64,000 nucleotides of DNA, taken from the NCBI GenBank assembly GCA_965208605.1, contig OZ242345.1, positions 186,001 through 250,000 on the forward strand, read 5' to 3'. Of this stretch, positions 55,270-63,139 are shown piece by piece. This stretch comes from UBA9659 sp965208605 (GTDB lineage: Bacteria; Pseudomonadota; Gammaproteobacteria; Pseudomonadales; Azotimanducaceae). The notes under the pieces were generated by a model. It saw nothing but the letters and a program-made list of their open reading frames with translations, made no database searches and had not been told where the DNA came from. The first letter of the stretch is position 1, and each line of letters begins with the position of its first letter. A program made the translations under genes and the position numbers.

Positions 55270-56832
55270 ATGAATGGTGCTGAGAGCTTGATTCGATCTC
55301 TGGTCAAAGCGGGCGTGAACATGTGTTTCGCGAATCCCGGCACTTCCGAAATGCACTTGGTACAAGCGATAGACGCGGTGCCCGAGATGAGAGCTGTCCT
55401 CTCTTTATTTGAAGGCGTATGCACGGGTGCTGCTGATGGCTATGGCCGCATGACGCAAATGCCCGCGACGACCCTGCTACATCTTGGTCCCGGCATGGCT
55501 AATGGGATGGCGAACCTGCATAACGCCCGCCGAGCCAGTACGCCGATCATCAATCTGATTGGCAATCATCCGTTGTATCATATTGACTACGACACGGTGA
55601 TCACTTCCAACATTGAGCTCTTGGCACAGGGTGTATCGGCCTGGGTCAAAGGCGATTCCACGGCAACCAGTGTCGCGCATGACGGTATGCAGGCATTGCA
55701 AGCCGCGTGCACCCCCAGCCCCGGCTCAGTGGGGCAGGTAGCAACCCTGATCCTGCCGGTTGATGCCTGCTGGGGTGATGCACAAGGCACAGCTGATGCC
55801 CTGCCCATGCCCGAGCGGAGCCGGGTAGATGAGGCGACCATCAACAAAGTTGCCTCAGTCATTGATGCCCATACGATGCTCTTGCTGGACGGCGATGGAG
55901 TGAGCCTGGCAGCTCGCATTGCGGCGAGTCGAATAGCACTGAAAACCGGTTGCCGGGTGTCTACGGCATCCTTTCCGTCCAGAATTGATGGCGGTGCCGG
56001 CACGCCGGTTTGTGAACGGCTGCCTTACTTCCCGGAACATATCCTCGCGACCCTGGCGGGCGTAACTCGCCTGGTGCTCGCTGGCGCCCAGGCACCAGCC
56101 AGCTTTTTTGCCTATCCCCAGGTGCCCAGTTCTCTTGTACCCGAGGGTTGTGCAGTAGTCACCCTGTCCGATAAGGAAGCAAACACGACTGAAGCCCTTC
56201 TGGCTATTGCTGAGTTGATGAAGGCACCCCTCCAAGGCTATGCGGTCAATGAACATCTGCTACTTGAGGGGAAGCAGACAAGTGCCAGCGAAACCAAGCT
56301 CAGTACAGCAAGCATCGCCAGCATGGTTGCTCAGTACCTGCCAGAGAATGCCATTATCTGCGGTGATTCAGGGGGTGGCGGTGCGGCCTTCACGCCCACT
56401 CAGTCTGCAGTACCCAACACCTGGCTCAATTTGACTGGAGGTTCCATTGGCCAGGGGGGTCCAGTTGCCACGGGTGCCGCGCTTGCCTGTCCCGAACGGC
56501 GGGTCCTGGCTTTGCTGGGGGATGGTGCCGCCATGTACACCAATCAGGCATTTTGGACTCAAGCGCGTGAAGGGCTCAATGTGACGACCGTCATTTTCAA
56601 CAACAGCAAATATGGCATTTTGGAGACCGAGTATCTGCGCCTGGGGGTGCAAGAAGTAGGCGACCGGGCAGCGGCACTCTTTGATCTCACGCGGCCGGCT
56701 ATTGATTTTGTCGCCCTGGCGGAGAGCATGGGTGTCCCCGGCAGGGCAGCTAGGACCGAGGAAGATTTTGCGGCTGCTTTGCAGCTGAGTCTGGCTCAAC
56801 CCGGCCCCTTTTTGATTGAAGCAAAATTGTAA
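55270..56832 (+). CDS. Acetolactate synthase-like thiamine diphosphate enzyme
   Basis: A 520-residue TPP-dependent enzyme of the acetolactate synthase / benzoylformate decarboxylase group. It begins MNGAESLIRSLVKAGV, with FANPGTSEMH and the TPP-activating Glu48 in LFEGVCTGAADGYGRM. The TPP-binding segment is GDG (417-419) to NN (444-445), followed by KYGILETEYLRLG. Sequence feel matches the roughly 515-residue proteins annotated as acetolactate synthase large subunit homologues. These lack a regulatory subunit and are not the biosynthetic IlvB/IlvI; the reaction is unproven. The ATG at 55270 is chosen because AGGAGT lies seven bases before it; the longer frame from 55108 runs into the glutaredoxin-like gene. 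It precedes etfB by 176 bp. Confidence 0.85.
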   Translation: MNGAESLIRSLVKAGVNMCFANPGTSEMHLVQAIDAVPEMRAVLSLFEGVCTGAADGYGRMTQMPATTLLHLGPGMANGMANLHNARRASTPIINLIGNHPLYHIDYDTVITSNIELLAQGVSAWVKGDSTATSVAHDGMQALQAACTPSPGSVGQVATLILPVDACWGDAQGTADALPMPERSRVDEATINKVASVIDAHTMLLLDGDGVSLAARIAASRIALKTGCRVSTASFPSRIDGGAGTPVCERLPYFPEHILATLAGVTRLVLAGAQAPASFFAYPQVPSSLVPEGCAVVTLSDKEANTTEALLAIAELMKAPLQGYAVNEHLLLEGKQTSASETKLSTASIASMVAQYLPENAIICGDSGGGGAAFTPTQSAVPNTWLNLTGGSIGQGGPVATGAALACPERRVLALLGDGAAMYTNQAFWTQAREGLNVTTVIFNNSKYGILETEYLRLGVQEVGDRAAALFDLTRPAIDFVALAESMGVPGRAARTEEDFAAALQLSLAQPGPFLIEAKL

Positions 56833-56886
56833 ACACATACAAGAATGACGGCGTGTGATGACTGGGGTGACGAGAATGACGGGGTA
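56833..56886. repeat. Fragment of the hairpin-repeat family after the TPP enzyme gene
   Basis: Starts immediately after the stop codon with ACACATACAAGAATGACGG (also at 61568-61586) and continues GTGTGATGACTGGGGTGACGAGAATGACGGGG, half of the long palindrome seen at 39378 and 47554. The other half is missing, so this is a decayed or truncated element. Confidence 0.7.
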
Positions 56887-57008
56887 TTGATTAGCAGCCC
56901 GGATCTCGGCAAAATAGCCCCCTGACATTTAAGCTGCCGCGCCCAGTCCACAGAGCACTCAAATCGCCGGTCGGCGCTGATTAAGACCGAGAAAATAAAA
57001 GGAATCCT

Positions 57009-57758
57009 ATGAAAGTTCTGGTAGCCATCAAACGGGTTGTTGATTACAACGTGAATATCCGAGTGCGTTCTGACAAGACGGGCGTTGAGTTGAACAATGT
57101 CAAGATGTCCATGAACCCCTTTGATGAAATTGCCGTCGAAGAAGCCATTCGGCTCCGAGAGGCCGGCAAGGTGGAAGAAGTCATCATAGTCTCTATTGGT
57201 CCCACTGCTGCTCAGGAACAGATTCGCACGGCACTCGCACTCGGGGCAGACCGGGGCATCCTGGTGGAAACCGATGCAGACCTCCAGCCCCTTGCCATTG
57301 CAAAGCTTCTGGCAGCCCTGGTGAAGAAGGAAGCCCCCATGCTGGTCATCACTGGCAAGCAGGCGATTGACGGAGACAATAGTCAGACGGGCCCTATGTT
57401 GGCGGCCTTGGCGGGTCTATCTCAGGCAACCTTTGCCTCTGAGTTATTGCTGAACGATGACACGGCAACCGTTACCCGGGAAGTTGACGGCGGTTTGGAA
57501 ACGATCACCGTCAAGTTGCCCGCCGTGGTGACCACTGACCTCAGGTTGAACGAGCCTCGCTACGCTTCCCTCCCTAACATTATGAAAGCCAAAAAGAAGC
57601 CCATTGAAACCTGCAAGCCCGAGGACCTCGGGGTTGAGGTGGCCTCGGGCGTGAAGACCTTGAAGGTTACCGAGCCACCCGAACGGCAGGCGGGTATCAT
57701 TGTGGAAACTGTGGAGGAACTGGTGGACAAACTGAAGAATGAAGCGAAGGTGCTCTGA
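57009..57758 (+). CDS. etfB: Electron transfer flavoprotein beta subunit
   Basis: ETF beta, 249 residues, binds AMP and part of the FAD interface; with EtfA it accepts electrons from acyl-CoA and related dehydrogenases and passes them to ETF:quinone oxidoreductase. Visible signatures are MKVLVAIKRVVDYNV, KMSMNPFDEIAVEEAIRLRE, ALALGADRGILVE, GKQAIDGDNSQTGPMLA and NEPRYASLPNIMKAKKKP, the last being the family recognition loop. Length equals the normal bacterial size. AAAGGAA lies six to seven bases before the start. Its stop TGA shares one base with the etfA start, so the subunits are translationally coupled in the usual order. ETF dehydrogenase is not in the window. Confidence 0.96.
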   Translation: MKVLVAIKRVVDYNVNIRVRSDKTGVELNNVKMSMNPFDEIAVEEAIRLREAGKVEEVIIVSIGPTAAQEQIRTALALGADRGILVETDADLQPLAIAKLLAALVKKEAPMLVITGKQAIDGDNSQTGPMLAALAGLSQATFASELLLNDDTATVTREVDGGLETITVKLPAVVTTDLRLNEPRYASLPNIMKAKKKPIETCKPEDLGVEVASGVKTLKVTEPPERQAGIIVETVEELVDKLKNEAKVL

Positions 57759-58693
57759 TGAGTATTCTTGTCATTGCAGAACATGATAACCAGGTCATCA
57801 AAGGACCGACTCTGGTCGCGGTGGCGGCGGCCCAAGCAATCGGCGGCGACATTGAACTACTGGTCGCTGGTGCTGAGTGTCAAACGGCTGGGGAAGCAGC
57901 AACCAAGATCGCGGGTGTCGCCAAGGTTTTGGTTGCCGATAACCCTGCCTACGAACACCAGCTGGCAGAGAATATTGCCGAGCTAGTCGTAGAAATCGGT
58001 CGCAACTATACTCACATTTTGACACCAACGACTACTTCGGGTAAGAATTTTATGCCGCGGGTGGCCGCCTTGCTGGACCTTTCCCAGATTTCTGACATCT
58101 GTGGTGTTGTCGATGAAAGTACTTTTGAACGACCTATCTATGCCGGCAATGCCATTGCTACCGTCCAGTCATCGGATCCCATCAAGGTGTTGACCGTGCG
58201 TGGCACGGCATTTGATCCAGTGGCTGCCGAGGGGGGGAGTGCCCGCATGGAGACACTTGAGCTGGTGAAGGATGCTGAGTTATCTCATTGGGACAAGGCG
58301 GAAATTGCCAAGTTGGAGCGTCCAGAATTGACTGAGGCGTCGATCATCATCTCTGGTGGTCGGGGTATGCAGAAGGGTGAGAACTTTGCGCTGCTTGAAT
58401 CAGTAGCGGACAAGCTTGGTGCTGCCATTGGTGCCTCTCGGGCGGCGGTGGATGCGGGCTTCGTACCCAACGACATGCAGGTGGGACAGACTGGCAAGAT
58501 AGTCGCGCCGGACCTGTATATTGCGGTGGGGATTAGTGGTGCCATCCAACATCTTGCGGGTATGAAGGACAGCAAAGTCATCGTGGCTATCAACAAGGAT
58601 GAAGATGCTCCTATCTTCCAGGTCGCCGACTATGGTCTGGTCGCCGACCTGTTTGATGCCGTACCCGCGTTTGATGCCTTGCTGGAAAAATAG
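57758..58693 (+). CDS. etfA: Electron transfer flavoprotein alpha subunit
   Basis: ETF alpha, 311 residues, carries the FAD. The N-terminal domain starts SILVIAEHDNQVIKGPTLVA and contains HILTPTTTSGKNFMPRVAA. The C-terminal FAD domain has GGRGMQKGENF, ASRAAVDAGFVPND, GQTGKIVAPDLYIAVGISGA, QHLAGMKDSKVIVAINKD and APIFQVADYGLVADLF, all canonical. The start overlaps the etfB stop by one base (TGATG). Downstream, an inverted repeat at 58715-58762 separates it from the convergent cysK gene. The likely local client is the acyl-CoA dehydrogenase at 44022-45239, though ETF serves several dehydrogenases. Confidence 0.97.
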   Translation: MSILVIAEHDNQVIKGPTLVAVAAAQAIGGDIELLVAGAECQTAGEAATKIAGVAKVLVADNPAYEHQLAENIAELVVEIGRNYTHILTPTTTSGKNFMPRVAALLDLSQISDICGVVDESTFERPIYAGNAIATVQSSDPIKVLTVRGTAFDPVAAEGGSARMETLELVKDAELSHWDKAEIAKLERPELTEASIIISGGRGMQKGENFALLESVADKLGAAIGASRAAVDAGFVPNDMQVGQTGKIVAPDLYIAVGISGAIQHLAGMKDSKVIVAINKDEDAPIFQVADYGLVADLFDAVPAFDALLEK

Positions 58694-58714
58694 CCGAGCA
58701 TTGTTGCATTCCTG

Positions 58715-58762
58715 CCGCGCCGTCATTCTCGCCGAAGAACATAAACAGGAATGACGGCGCGG
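58715..58762. terminator. Inverted repeat between convergent etfA and cysK
   Basis: Arms CCGCGCCGTCATTC (58715-58728) and GAATGACGGCGCGG (58749-58762) are perfect complements with a 20-base spacer. The position between two convergent stops fits a bidirectional terminator recruited from the dispersed repeat family; no U-tract is present. Confidence 0.55.
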
Positions 58763-58767
58763 TGAAT

Positions 58768-59724
58768 TTATACTAGCCCCGCTAGCCAGACGTCATCTGA
58801 TTCCTCGGAAATATCCTCAAACAGGGGAGTAGATAAGTACCGCTCTCCAGTATCCGGTAGCATCACCAGGAAGCTACTCCCCCTCGACGCGGTCTTGGCG
58901 ACTTCCAGGGCAGCACTCATGCTGGCACCGGAGGAAATACCGCAGAAAATCCCTTCCTCCTGGGCGAGTTGTCGGGCTGTGGCAATGGCCGCCGCGTCAC
59001 TGACGGCTACTATGTCATCAGCAATTGCTGTGTTCAGCACCGCCGGGATAAAATCCGGAGTCCAACCTTGAATCTTGTGGGGTGCCCATTCTTTGCCGCT
59101 CAGTAGCATAGCCTGTTCGGGTTCTGCAGCAATGATGCTGGTGTTTGGCCGCGCCAGTTTGATGACCTCCCCAACGCCAGTCAGGGTGCCACCAGTGCCC
59201 CAACCGGTGACGAAATAATCCAAGGGGCGGCCGGCGAAGTCCCGTAGGATTTCAGGGCCTGTGGTATTCCGGTGATATTCAGGATTTGCCGGATTCTCAA
59301 ACTGCTGGGCGAGAAACCAGCCATGTTTTGCCGCCAACTCTTCTGCCCGTTTTACCATGCCGGTACCGCGTTCTGCTGCTGGGGTCAGAATGACCTTAGC
59401 CCCCAGCAGTTTCATAATTTTGCGTCTCTCTACTGAGAAGCTCTCCACCATAGTCGCCACAAAAGGATAGCCTTTGGCGGCACACACCATGGCCAGCGCA
59501 ATGCCGGTGTTACCCGATGTCGCTTCAACGACTGTTTGCCCCGGCTGGATGCTCCCTCGACGTTCAGCGTCTTCAATGATGGCAATGGCAAGCCGGTCCT
59601 TCACCGAGGCGAGGGGATTGAAGGCTTCCAGCTTCGCAAAAAACTGATGCTCGGCTGGTGCCATCCGGTTGATAGTAACGACCGGGGTGTTGCCAATGGT
59701 GTCAAGGATAGTCTGGTAAATCAT
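58768..59724 (-). CDS. cysK: Cysteine synthase (O-acetylserine sulfhydrylase)
   Basis: A PLP enzyme of 318 residues that makes cysteine from O-acetylserine and sulfide. The PLP lysine is Lys42 in NPLASVKDR. TSGNTGIALA is the substrate loop, GWGTGGTLTGVGEVI the PLP phosphate cup, GISSGA and LPDTGERYLSTPLF the C-terminal signature. CysK rather than CysM is favoured by length and by the LPDTGERYLST ending, but this was not tested by tree. The promoter region has nested palindromes (59725-59793). pyrB lies 103 bp upstream in the same direction, so cysK may have its own promoter or be read through. Confidence 0.93.
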   Translation of the reverse strand: MIYQTILDTIGNTPVVTINRMAPAEHQFFAKLEAFNPLASVKDRLAIAIIEDAERRGSIQPGQTVVEATSGNTGIALAMVCAAKGYPFVATMVESFSVERRKIMKLLGAKVILTPAAERGTGMVKRAEELAAKHGWFLAQQFENPANPEYHRNTTGPEILRDFAGRPLDYFVTGWGTGGTLTGVGEVIKLARPNTSIIAAEPEQAMLLSGKEWAPHKIQGWTPDFIPAVLNTAIADDIVAVSDAAAIATARQLAQEEGIFCGISSGASMSAALEVAKTASRGSSFLVMLPDTGERYLSTPLFEDISEESDDVWLAGLV

Positions 59725-59793
59725 GCGCTTCTCACTCAGATAGTTATAAAAACTATAACATGAGAAGCGCTGTAAATGACGGTGCTTCTCATG
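59725..59793 (-). promoter_or_regulatory. cysK upstream region with extended -10 and nested inverted repeats
   Basis: On the plus strand GCGCTTCTCA (59725-59734), TGAGAAGCGC (59761-59770, within CATGAGAAGC from 59759) and GCTTCTCATG (59784-59793) are three copies of one motif in alternating orientation. Between the first two sits GTTATA-AAAAC-TATAAC (59743-59759). On the minus strand this contains TGTTATAGT, an extended -10. A motif copy lies directly before the start codon and could also affect ribosome access. A dimeric repressor or a Rrf2/LysR-type regulator is possible; no known consensus was recognised with confidence. Confidence 0.4.
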
Positions 59794-59827
59794 GAGTGTC
59801 TTTGATGGAGTTGCTGACAGGGCGCCT

Positions 59828-60850
59828 CTAAGCAGGATGCTGGCGGTTCCCTATGTACCACTTGACCGGTCGTGCCTCCTGTTCAACCTGCTCAACAACA
59901 TCCAGAATTAATGCAAACAAGGCCATCCTGATTACCAGGCCATTGTCAGTTTGCCGGAAGATTGCCAGGTGAGGATTTTCATTCAAGTCATCATTGAGTT
60001 CCATGGCGCCACTGCGGCTGTCTCGCGGCAGGGGGTGCATGATGACGGTATTCGGTTCACAGTATTCGGTATAGATGCTCTGGTTCAGTTGGAAGAGCCC
60101 CTTGTAATGGTCTGCCTCTTCCGGTGATGGAAAACGTTCTTCCTGGGTTCTGGTGACATACAGAATATCGGCATGGGCAATACCGGCATGCAGTTCAGTA
60201 GATTCCATTACTGCGTGTCCTTGTTGCTTGATAGTTGCCACATAACTTTCTGGTAGCCTGAGCTCGGGCGGACTAATGAGAGAAAAATGCAGCTTCTGGT
60301 AGAGGTTCAACAAGCGGCAGAGGCTGTGCACGGCGCGCCCGTATTTCAAATCCCCAACGAGCGCGATACGCAGACCGTCCACGGTCTTCCCCTGAGCGAG
60401 CATTTCTTTTTTGATGGTGTACAAATCCAGCAATGCCTGGCTCGGATGTTCGTTGGCACCATCGCCGCCGTTGATGACCGGCACCCGACTTGCTGCCGCA
60501 AACTCTTTCACTGAGCCGGCCAACTGATGCCGCATCACAATAATATCGCTGTAACCGGACAGCACTCTGGCGGTATCGTAGAGGGACTCGCCCTTGACCA
60601 GGGCGGAGGATTTTACTTCTGAGGTTTCCCTGACCTCGCCGCCGAGTAGATTCCAAGCACAGCCAAAGCTGACCCGGGTCCGGGTACTGGGTTCAAAAAA
60701 CATATTGCCGAGGATGGCACCTTCCAGCACTCGGGTAACACTCTCCCGACTGGCATAAGGCAACATCTGTTCGGCCACGGCAAACACCCGCTCCACACCT
60801 TCACGATCAAACTGGGATACGGAAAGAATATGACTACCGGTAAAATCCAT
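59828..60850 (-). CDS. pyrB: Aspartate carbamoyltransferase catalytic chain
   Basis: PyrB condenses carbamoyl phosphate and aspartate in the second step of pyrimidine synthesis. The carbamoyl phosphate loop FFEPSTRTRVSFG, then VKGESLYDTARVLSGYSD, HPSQALLDLYTIKKE, VGDLKYGRAVHSL, TRTQEERFPS and MHPLPRDSRS are all intact, as is the late RQTDNGLVIRMALFALIL. The 340-residue length and the start FTGSHILSVSQFD match the longer form known from Shewanella-type bacteria rather than the 311-residue E. coli chain. No pyrI regulatory gene and no pyrC are adjacent. The start lies seven bases after the stop of the M50-like gene, so both are probably in one operon. Confidence 0.95.
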   Translation of the reverse strand: MDFTGSHILSVSQFDREGVERVFAVAEQMLPYASRESVTRVLEGAILGNMFFEPSTRTRVSFGCAWNLLGGEVRETSEVKSSALVKGESLYDTARVLSGYSDIIVMRHQLAGSVKEFAAASRVPVINGGDGANEHPSQALLDLYTIKKEMLAQGKTVDGLRIALVGDLKYGRAVHSLCRLLNLYQKLHFSLISPPELRLPESYVATIKQQGHAVMESTELHAGIAHADILYVTRTQEERFPSPEEADHYKGLFQLNQSIYTEYCEPNTVIMHPLPRDSRSGAMELNDDLNENPHLAIFRQTDNGLVIRMALFALILDVVEQVEQEARPVKWYIGNRQHPA

Positions 60851-60857
60851 AGATAAA

Positions 60858-61508
60858 TTATCTCAGTACCAGCATGGCGACCAACCAGAGTGAAATCCCA
60901 AGGACAGAACCCAGCTGACTGGACAGGCCGCGATTTTCTTTTAAGCGATTGAGGATGGTCTCTTCTGGAGCATCGCCGCCTTTCACGCGCCAGATGATGG
61001 GCAGCTCAAATATAGAAACATTGACCGCGATGGCGATACAGGTTGCTACTAAGGCAAGTTGGGCGGGAGTGTGTAGTGGTAACAGCATGAATAGGAGCAG
61101 ACATACTAGCCAGTTGCCTGTCATTCCGCCGGTACTCATGCTGAGAAATTGCTGGCGGCTATTCAATTCATGCTTGAAGGTAAACATAAAAAAGGAAGTT
61201 AAAGAAAGCGGTTGTTCTTTGAGCACTGGCGAGACGGCACCAGCGATTCTTGCGGCGGCGAAGTGCCCCCATTCGTGCACCAGGCTTGCTAGTACAAAAC
61301 CCACCACTACGGCATCAAGCACGGCAATACTATGCACCCATAGTTTCCCGGTGATGCTTGCCCAGAAGTCAACCAGGCCCAAGAGGCTGCTCAGGACGAG
61401 GAGGATCAGTGCATGTTTTATTGCCACTTGCCTCAGTCTGAGCCGGTCGCGCTGCCTTCTAGCCTCTCTTGTATTAGGCGAGTTATCCTTAGTAGCGACA
61501 TCTGACAT
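60858..61508 (-). CDS. M50-like membrane metalloprotease homologue
   Basis: A 216-residue polytopic protein with about five hydrophobic segments. The zinc-binding HEWGH motif (residues 78-82) lies inside the second segment, as in site-2-protease-like M50 enzymes. The usual second motif (NxxPxxxxDG) that supplies the third zinc ligand is not evident; ELPIIW occupies a comparable place, so activity is uncertain. The N terminus is charged (NTREARRQRDRLRLRQ). The ATG at 61508 is preferred to one 23 codons upstream because GGAG lies eight bases before it and the longer leader looks non-conserved. pyrB starts seven bases after its stop, an odd pairing of an intramembrane protease with pyrimidine synthesis. 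The MATE gene ends 127 bp downstream of... its own strand's upstream side, in the same direction. Confidence 0.7.
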   Translation of the reverse strand: MSDVATKDNSPNTREARRQRDRLRLRQVAIKHALILLVLSSLLGLVDFWASITGKLWVHSIAVLDAVVVGFVLASLVHEWGHFAAARIAGAVSPVLKEQPLSLTSFFMFTFKHELNSRQQFLSMSTGGMTGNWLVCLLLFMLLPLHTPAQLALVATCIAIAVNVSIFELPIIWRVKGGDAPEETILNRLKENRGLSSQLGSVLGISLWLVAMLVLR

Positions 61509-61567
61509 CAGCTCAGCTCCATTTTGTTGTGCATCATATATCCCCGGATGGGGTGCCTTTAAGGGTA

Positions 61568-61586
61568 ACACATACAAGAATGACGG
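61568..61586. repeat. 19-bp hairpin-family fragment, same as at 56833
   Basis: ACACATACAAGAATGACGG is identical to 56833-56851 and is followed by GGGGACCTAAGCCGC, resembling the GCCGCC module of other elements. It lies between the MATE gene and the M50-like gene, both on the minus strand. Confidence 0.7.
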
Positions 61587-61634
61587 GGGACCTAAGCCGC
61601 TCCGCGCTTATACATACGCTTTATGCAGTGCGCT

Positions 61635-63029
61635 TTATGTCCTGCTTAGTGATGCAGTGCTCAGTTTGAGTTCCTCCCGACGTAATCGGCGGTCGCACCA
61701 GAGCCAGCCCATGACCCCGATGAAGACATGCGATAGCGCAATCGCTACAAAGACCCCCGGATATCCCATGACTCTACTCAGGAGTATCGCCAGGGGAAGG
61801 AATACCACCAACAGCCGGGATATGGACAAGGCAAGTGCAGGTCCGGGTACCCGCACGGCATTGAAGGCACTAGTGGAGACAATCACCATTCCCATAAAGC
61901 CGATACTCAAGGGGATGATGTACAGGTACAAGACGGCGGCACTGACCAACTTGGGATCATCATTGACCAGGCTGACGAAGAAGGGCGCAAAGCCTGCCAT
62001 GATAATCGCCGCCAAGATGCCCCAAATATGGCACGAGAGGTAGCAGTTGCGCAGGGTTTCATGGACTCGAGAGAACTTCCTCGCGCCCCAGTTTTGGCCC
62101 ACCAGAGGCACCACCGCCGCGCTAATTGCCACGACGACCATCCCTACCACCGCCTCAATCCGCACGGCCACGCCAAATGCGGCAACCACGCTGGTACCAA
62201 AATCCGCCAAGAGCCAGGTGACCAGCACCATGGAGAGAGGATGCAGACAGTTGGTTACCCCCGCGGGCACGCCCACTTTCAAGATGGTCCTTGAGGTCTT
62301 AACGAATCCACTGGTGCTTGCGGTCAAGCGATTATGTTTGACCAGAAACCACCAGCCAGCCAATAAGACCTGGCTCCCAGTGCTGAACACAAAGGTCCAG
62401 GCTGCACCGTCCAGCCCCATGGGTGTCATGCCGAACCAGCCGAGGATGAGTAGGGGTCCCAGCAGCACCTGCACCAGAGGACCTATGACGGTAATGTAAC
62501 CGGGGAAACTAGCATCACCGAAGGCGCGGATAACACCATTGGAGACCATCGCCAGGCCCATCAGCGGGAAGCCAATGAACCAGATGTTGGTATAGCTGAC
62601 TGCCAGGCGAAGTACCTCCTCCTCTGCACCGAGCAACATAAACAGCCCAGTGGATGCGAATTGCCCCCCGAAGGCGAGGCTGAACGTGAACATCAGGGCG
62701 AGCAGGAAGCAATGACTAGCGGCAAGAGTCGCCCCGGGCAGCAGGCCTCGGCCGATTCGCTGAGCGATTAAGGCCGCGCCGCCTATACCTATGCCTCGGG
62801 TCATGGCGTTGAGGCTCATAGCGACAGGGAATACAAAAGCCAAGGCGGCGAGTTCAAACTTCCCGACCTGAGCGACATATAAAACTTCCACCAGATTGCC
62901 CAGAGTCATGGCGAAGAAGCCAATGATCATCACTCCAGAAACCTTGATGACATGCCGCCGTATTGAGCCGTCAACATAAGCGCCAGTATCTTGACTAGTA
63001 TTGTCCGCTGAGGGGGAGGAGGGGGTCAT
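61635..63029 (-). CDS. MATE family multidrug/organic cation exporter
   Basis: A 464-residue inner-membrane transporter with about 12 hydrophobic segments in two homologous halves, the MATE fold. Visible signatures are GFFAMTLGNLVEVLYVAQVG near the first helix, RGIGIGGAALIAQRIGRG, ISAAVVPLVGQNWGARKFSR in the second half, and a charged C-terminal end (DRRLRREELK). MATE proteins export drugs or metabolites in exchange for Na+ or H+; the substrate is not known. The ATG at 63029 is preferred to the longer frame from 63137, whose extra 36 residues are not hydrophobic and overlap the promoter of the divergent methyltransferase gene. The M50-like gene starts 126 bp beyond its stop in the same direction. 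Confidence 0.88.
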   Translation of the reverse strand: MTPSSPSADNTSQDTGAYVDGSIRRHVIKVSGVMIIGFFAMTLGNLVEVLYVAQVGKFELAALAFVFPVAMSLNAMTRGIGIGGAALIAQRIGRGLLPGATLAASHCFLLALMFTFSLAFGGQFASTGLFMLLGAEEEVLRLAVSYTNIWFIGFPLMGLAMVSNGVIRAFGDASFPGYITVIGPLVQVLLGPLLILGWFGMTPMGLDGAAWTFVFSTGSQVLLAGWWFLVKHNRLTASTSGFVKTSRTILKVGVPAGVTNCLHPLSMVLVTWLLADFGTSVVAAFGVAVRIEAVVGMVVVAISAAVVPLVGQNWGARKFSRVHETLRNCYLSCHIWGILAAIIMAGFAPFFVSLVNDDPKLVSAAVLYLYIIPLSIGFMGMVIVSTSAFNAVRVPGPALALSISRLLVVFLPLAILLSRVMGYPGVFVAIALSHVFIGVMGWLWCDRRLRREELKLSTASLSRT

Positions 63030-63139
63030 CAAATCTGCCTGGAATGAATGTGCATTATACAACAAGCGGGATTTGGGGACATGCGGGATGGCTTTTGATA
63101 GGGTTATGCTTAGCGGGTCAAAGTGCAATAGGGGCAAAT

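Noticed and set aside
60949..62043. 364-codon plus-strand frame
   Set aside because: It is antisense to the M50-like and MATE genes, which have clear family motifs on the minus strand.
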